Below are positions 61,456 to 64,000 of a stretch of 64,000 nucleotides of DNA, piece by piece; positions within the stretch are counted from its first letter, which is position 1; every line of letters starts with the position of its first letter. Under the pieces are notes generated by a model. That model saw only the letters and a list, made by a program, of their open reading frames with translations. It searched no databases and was not told where the DNA came from. The position numbers were made by a program, and so were the translations under genes. The DNA is from Hymenobacter sp. YIM 151500-1 (GTDB taxonomy: Bacteria; Bacteroidota; Bacteroidia; Cytophagales; Hymenobacteraceae), in the NCBI RefSeq assembly GCF_025979885.1, contig NZ_CP110139.1:4422001-4486000 (forward strand), read 5' to 3'.

Positions 61456-62307
61456 ATGGCGACTTCCACCCCCAAACACTGGTTTATTACGGGCGTCAGC
61501 ACCGGCTTTGGCAAGGAGCTGGCCGCCTACTGCCTGGAGCACGGCGACAAAGTGGCCGCCACTTTCCGCCAGCAACACCAAGCCGACGAATTCACGCAGC
61601 AAGCCAACGGCCAGGGCGTGGGTGTGGTCTGCGACGTGACCGATGAGCAGCAGGTACAGCGGGCTGTGCAGCAGGCCATTGAAGCCCTGGGCCACCTCGA
61701 CGTTATCGTGAACAACGCGGGCTACGGCTCCCTGGGCAGCATCGAGGAGGTGCCGGCCGCCGAGGTGCAGCGCCAGTTCGACGTGAATGTATTTGGGCCC
61801 CTGCACGTGCTGCGGGCCGTGCTGCCCCACCTGCGCCAGCGCCGCAGCGGGCACGTGCTCAACATTACCAGCATTGGCGGGCTCAAAACGTTTCCGGGCG
61901 TGGGCATCTACAACGCCAGCAAGTTTGCCCTCGAAGCCATCGGCGAGAGTTTGGCCCAGCAGGTAGGGCCGCTGGGCATCAAGGTCACCAACATCGAGCC
62001 CAGCGGCTTCCGTACCGACTGGGCCGGGCGCTCGGCCAGCTACGTCGACACGCAGATTGAGGACTACCGCGCTACCGTGGGCGAAAACCTGCGCGGCATT
62101 CAGGGCTACAGCGGCAAGCAGCCCGGCGACCCGCAGCGCGCCGCCCGCATCATGTTTGACGTGGTGCGCCAGGAAAATCCGCCCCTGCACCTGCCCCTGG
62201 GCAAAGCCGCCGTGAAAGGCGCCCGTGAGAAGTTCACCGCCCTGCTCGACGAGCTGGCCCGCGCGGCCGACCTGGGCGACTCGGCCGACTTTCCGGCCGG
62301 CGAGTAG
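61456..62307 (+). CDS. SDR-family oxidoreductase
   Basis: A 283-residue short-chain dehydrogenase; ATG 61456 is preferred over GTG 61426. ITGVSTGFGKELA binds the cofactor, VNNAGYG is the structural motif, and Ser in NITSIGGL with YNASKFALE gives the catalytic set. The NPPLHLPLG segment near the C-terminus is typical of the branch often named YusZ-like or oxidoreductase. Substrate unknown. Divergent from guaB. Confidence 0.9.
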   Translation: MATSTPKHWFITGVSTGFGKELAAYCLEHGDKVAATFRQQHQADEFTQQANGQGVGVVCDVTDEQQVQRAVQQAIEALGHLDVIVNNAGYGSLGSIEEVPAAEVQRQFDVNVFGPLHVLRAVLPHLRQRRSGHVLNITSIGGLKTFPGVGIYNASKFALEAIGESLAQQVGPLGIKVTNIEPSGFRTDWAGRSASYVDTQIEDYRATVGENLRGIQGYSGKQPGDPQRAARIMFDVVRQENPPLHLPLGKAAVKGAREKFTALLDELARAADLGDSADFPAGE

Positions 62308-62323
62308 CCTGTCCAAAACCCAT

Positions 62324-62362
62324 AAAAAGAGCCCCGCAGCGCGCAGCTGCGGGGCTCTTTTA
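62324..62362. terminator. Bidirectional intrinsic terminator
   Basis: AAAAAGAGCCCCGCAGC pairs with GCTGCGGGGCTCTTTTA around GCGCA, between the SDR (+) and the barrel gene (-). Confidence 0.9.
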
Positions 62363-62389
62363 TGCGTATGCCGGACGCAAACGAGCCAG

Positions 62390-63076
62390 CTAGAACCGGG
62401 CCCCGATGCCCAGCTGAAGCTCCCGGATGCGGTACTCCGCCTCGTAGGTGTAAGGGCCGTTCAGCAGGCCCTCGAAGCGCGACGCCCCCGGAATAAGCAC
62501 GTTGTAAGGCGTGTCGGAAGCAGTAACGGAAAGCAGCAGCCGGTCGGTGGTGAAGTAAATGCCCGGCTGCAAATAGGTATAGCTGTACCCGTCGCGGCTA
62601 AGATTAATCATTTGGCCTACCGCTACGCCGGGCATCAACTGGCCCGATTGCCCTAGCTTAACCCGGTAATACAGGCCCCAGTCGACGCGGGCGCGAGTCA
62701 GCAGGCGGCTGATGTGCTCATTATCGTAGGCCGTAATGGTGCTGTTAATCACTCGTTGGGTGTAGCCAGTTCTGTAATTCAGATGCTGCATGTCTAGCCC
62801 TGCCGTGCCCGAGAGCAGCACGCGTTCCGACAAGGGCGTAAAGGTCTTCACCTGTAGGTAACCCGAAAATGTGTCGCGCACCTTCACTTTCCGTTCGTCG
62901 GCCGAAAAAAGAGAGGGATTACCCTGCGGGCTGTAGGAACTGCTGGAGGCCTGGGTGCGAAACTGGCTGATTTTGGGGCCGGCCTCAAAGTAGAACTGCC
63001 ATTTGGAGGCTTCCTGGGCAGATGCGGAAGTGGCGGCCAGGCAGCCTAGTGCCAGTACGGTAAGCGTCTTTTGCAT
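62390..63076 (-). CDS. Putative outer-membrane beta-barrel protein
   Basis: A 228-residue protein; ATG 63076 starts a signal peptide (MQKTLTVLALGCLAATSASA). The body shows alternating strands (WQFYFEAGPKISQFRTQASS, DWGLYYRVKLGQSGQLMPGV) and ends LQLGIGARF with terminal Phe, the barrel-assembly signature. About eight to ten strands. Function unknown. Confidence 0.75.
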   Translation of the reverse strand: MQKTLTVLALGCLAATSASAQEASKWQFYFEAGPKISQFRTQASSSSYSPQGNPSLFSADERKVKVRDTFSGYLQVKTFTPLSERVLLSGTAGLDMQHLNYRTGYTQRVINSTITAYDNEHISRLLTRARVDWGLYYRVKLGQSGQLMPGVAVGQMINLSRDGYSYTYLQPGIYFTTDRLLLSVTASDTPYNVLIPGASRFEGLLNGPYTYEAEYRIRELQLGIGARF

Positions 63077-63292
63077 AGTAGAAGCAGAGGAAAGTGAATG
63101 AGCGGCGATAAGCCAAAGATTGCGCTTGCTAGTTGTATAAGAGCAGACCTGCTGTACAAAACTCGAAAAAAGTTTGCTTAAAGTCATACTCCTGTCTGGT
63201 TGGGAGACGCCTGCTATTTGCCATAACTTTTGGCCGAAAACGCCTCGTGTCTTGACCGCCAGCTCTGTAGGCTGCCCCTAATCCCCGCTTCC

Positions 63293-64000
63293 GTGCCTCT
63301 TCCTACCAACGACCTCGTAATTTCTTCCTGGGCTGAGCTTCAGGAAGCCTTGTTTCGCGACACGTGGGACGCGCATATTGGGCGGTTTCGCTCGCCGTTT
63401 GTGTACCGGGGCCTGCGCTCCAAAGACTGGTCGCTGACCACCAGCCTCCAGCGCCTGGGCGGCGAGTACCACACCCTGGAAAACCACCTGCTGCGCAACT
63501 TCCGCAAGTACGGCCGCGACTTTTCGCAGCCGGGCACGTCGGTGTGGAACTGGCTGGCCCTGGCCCAGCACCACGGCCTGCCCACCCGCCTGCTCGACTG
63601 GACCTACTCGCCCTACGTGGCCCTGCACTTCGCCACCGACGACCTCGACGCCTACGACCAGGACGGCGTTATCTGGGCCATTGACTATGTAAAAGCCGCC
63701 GAATCGTTGCCGCCGCGCCTGCGCGACGCCCTGCGCCGGGAGGGCTCCAACGTGTTTACCCCGGAGCTGCTGGAGCCGCTGTGCCCCACCCTGCGCGACC
63801 TGGAAGACCTGCAAGACCAAGCGTTTCTGCTGTTTCTGGAGCCGCCTTCCCTGGATGCCCGCATCGTGCATCAGTATGCCCTGTTTTCCTTGATGAATAC
63901 GGCCCAGGCTCATCTGCATTCCTGGCTGCAAGCCCACCCCGAGCTGTTCTTCCGCATCGTCCTGCCGGCCGGCCTGAAGTGGGAGGTGCGCGACAAGCTC
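63293..64000 (+). CDS. FRG-domain protein, N-terminal part
   Basis: A gene that runs past the window edge; 236 codons are visible from GTG 63293, the only plausible start in the frame. The FRG domain is shown by SPFVYRGLRSKDWSLTTSLQ and AQHHGLPTRLLDWTYSPYVA with LHFATDD. FRG domains occur in uncharacterised proteins of bacteria and phages, some linked to defence loci; no defence partner is visible here. The missing C-terminus prevents a better call. Confidence 0.8.
   Translation, partial: MPLPTNDLVISSWAELQEALFRDTWDAHIGRFRSPFVYRGLRSKDWSLTTSLQRLGGEYHTLENHLLRNFRKYGRDFSQPGTSVWNWLALAQHHGLPTRLLDWTYSPYVALHFATDDLDAYDQDGVIWAIDYVKAAESLPPRLRDALRREGSNVFTPELLEPLCPTLRDLEDLQDQAFLLFLEPPSLDARIVHQYALFSLMNTAQAHLHSWLQAHPELFFRIVLPAGLKWEVRDKL

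Overview
The window looks like chromosomal DNA from a GC-rich member of the Bacteroidota, most likely a Cytophagales bacterium close to Hymenobacter. The reasons are type IX secretion (T9SS) C-terminal sorting domains on two secreted proteins, promoters of the Bacteroidota form TTG-N19-TANNTTTG (best example upstream of rplM), lack of clear Shine-Dalgarno sequences, a TonB-dependent receptor, and many lineage-typical families (DUF3857, DUF3108, DUF3089, DUF6624, DUF3575). The genus is an inference. No rRNA, tRNA, CRISPR array, insertion sequence or prophage was found.

Layout. 1-3.8 kb: two DUF3857/transglutaminase-like proteins and a hotdog-fold protein. 3.8-7.4 kb: a 410-bp nested palindrome, a diadenylate-cyclase-fold protein, a double TonB C-terminal-domain protein and a RidA protein. 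7.9-16.1 kb: a membrane MutS homologue, a bestrophin, a secreted GH5-like enzyme and a secreted beta-helix protein. 16.4-21.8 kb: FAD/Rieske oxidoreductase, cyanophycinase, FUSC transporter and a DUF433/DUF5615 toxin-antitoxin pair. 21.8-30.2 kb: FecA-like receptor, a small barrel protein, and a peptidase cluster (S9, hypothetical, M28). 30.4-38.0 kb: exported methyltransferase, LysR-YeiH pair, small proteins, a SHOCT/NTF2-like protein, a DUF3089 lipoprotein and a DUF6624 lipoprotein with a start-proximal frameshift. 38.1-46.5 kb: rplM-rpsI-rpsB-tsf, an RluA-type pseudouridine synthase, a PhoB/PhoR-like two-component pair, a DUF3108 protein and recA. 46.6-58.5 kb: a barrel protein, GNAT, SDR, MoxR ATPase, two parvulin-type chaperone/isomerases, and a HATPase-STAS-SpoIIE partner-switching module. 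58.6-64.0 kb: guaB interrupted by a full intein, another SDR, a barrel protein and a partial FRG-domain gene.

The most notable gene is guaB. Its product carries a 378-residue intein with both LAGLIDADG motifs, placed two residues before the catalytic cysteine of IMP dehydrogenase. Other points of interest are the divergent diadenylate-cyclase-fold protein, a parvulin lipoprotein with an embedded OmpA-like segment, and a methyltransferase that appears to be exported.

The second theme is intergenic. Many gaps hold long palindromes built from short repeated words, in several sequence families: a CATGCTGAGC family (5 copies), a GAGACATGAGAAGTGAGAC family (2 copies), an AATCTGTG/AATCCGTG family (3 copies), a G-quadruplex-like TTAGGG family (2 places), and a perfect 39-bp AT-rich hairpin between a response regulator and its kinase. 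Some are nested in one another. They lie between genes and sometimes reach the last codons of a neighbour. Ordinary intrinsic terminators also occur after many genes.
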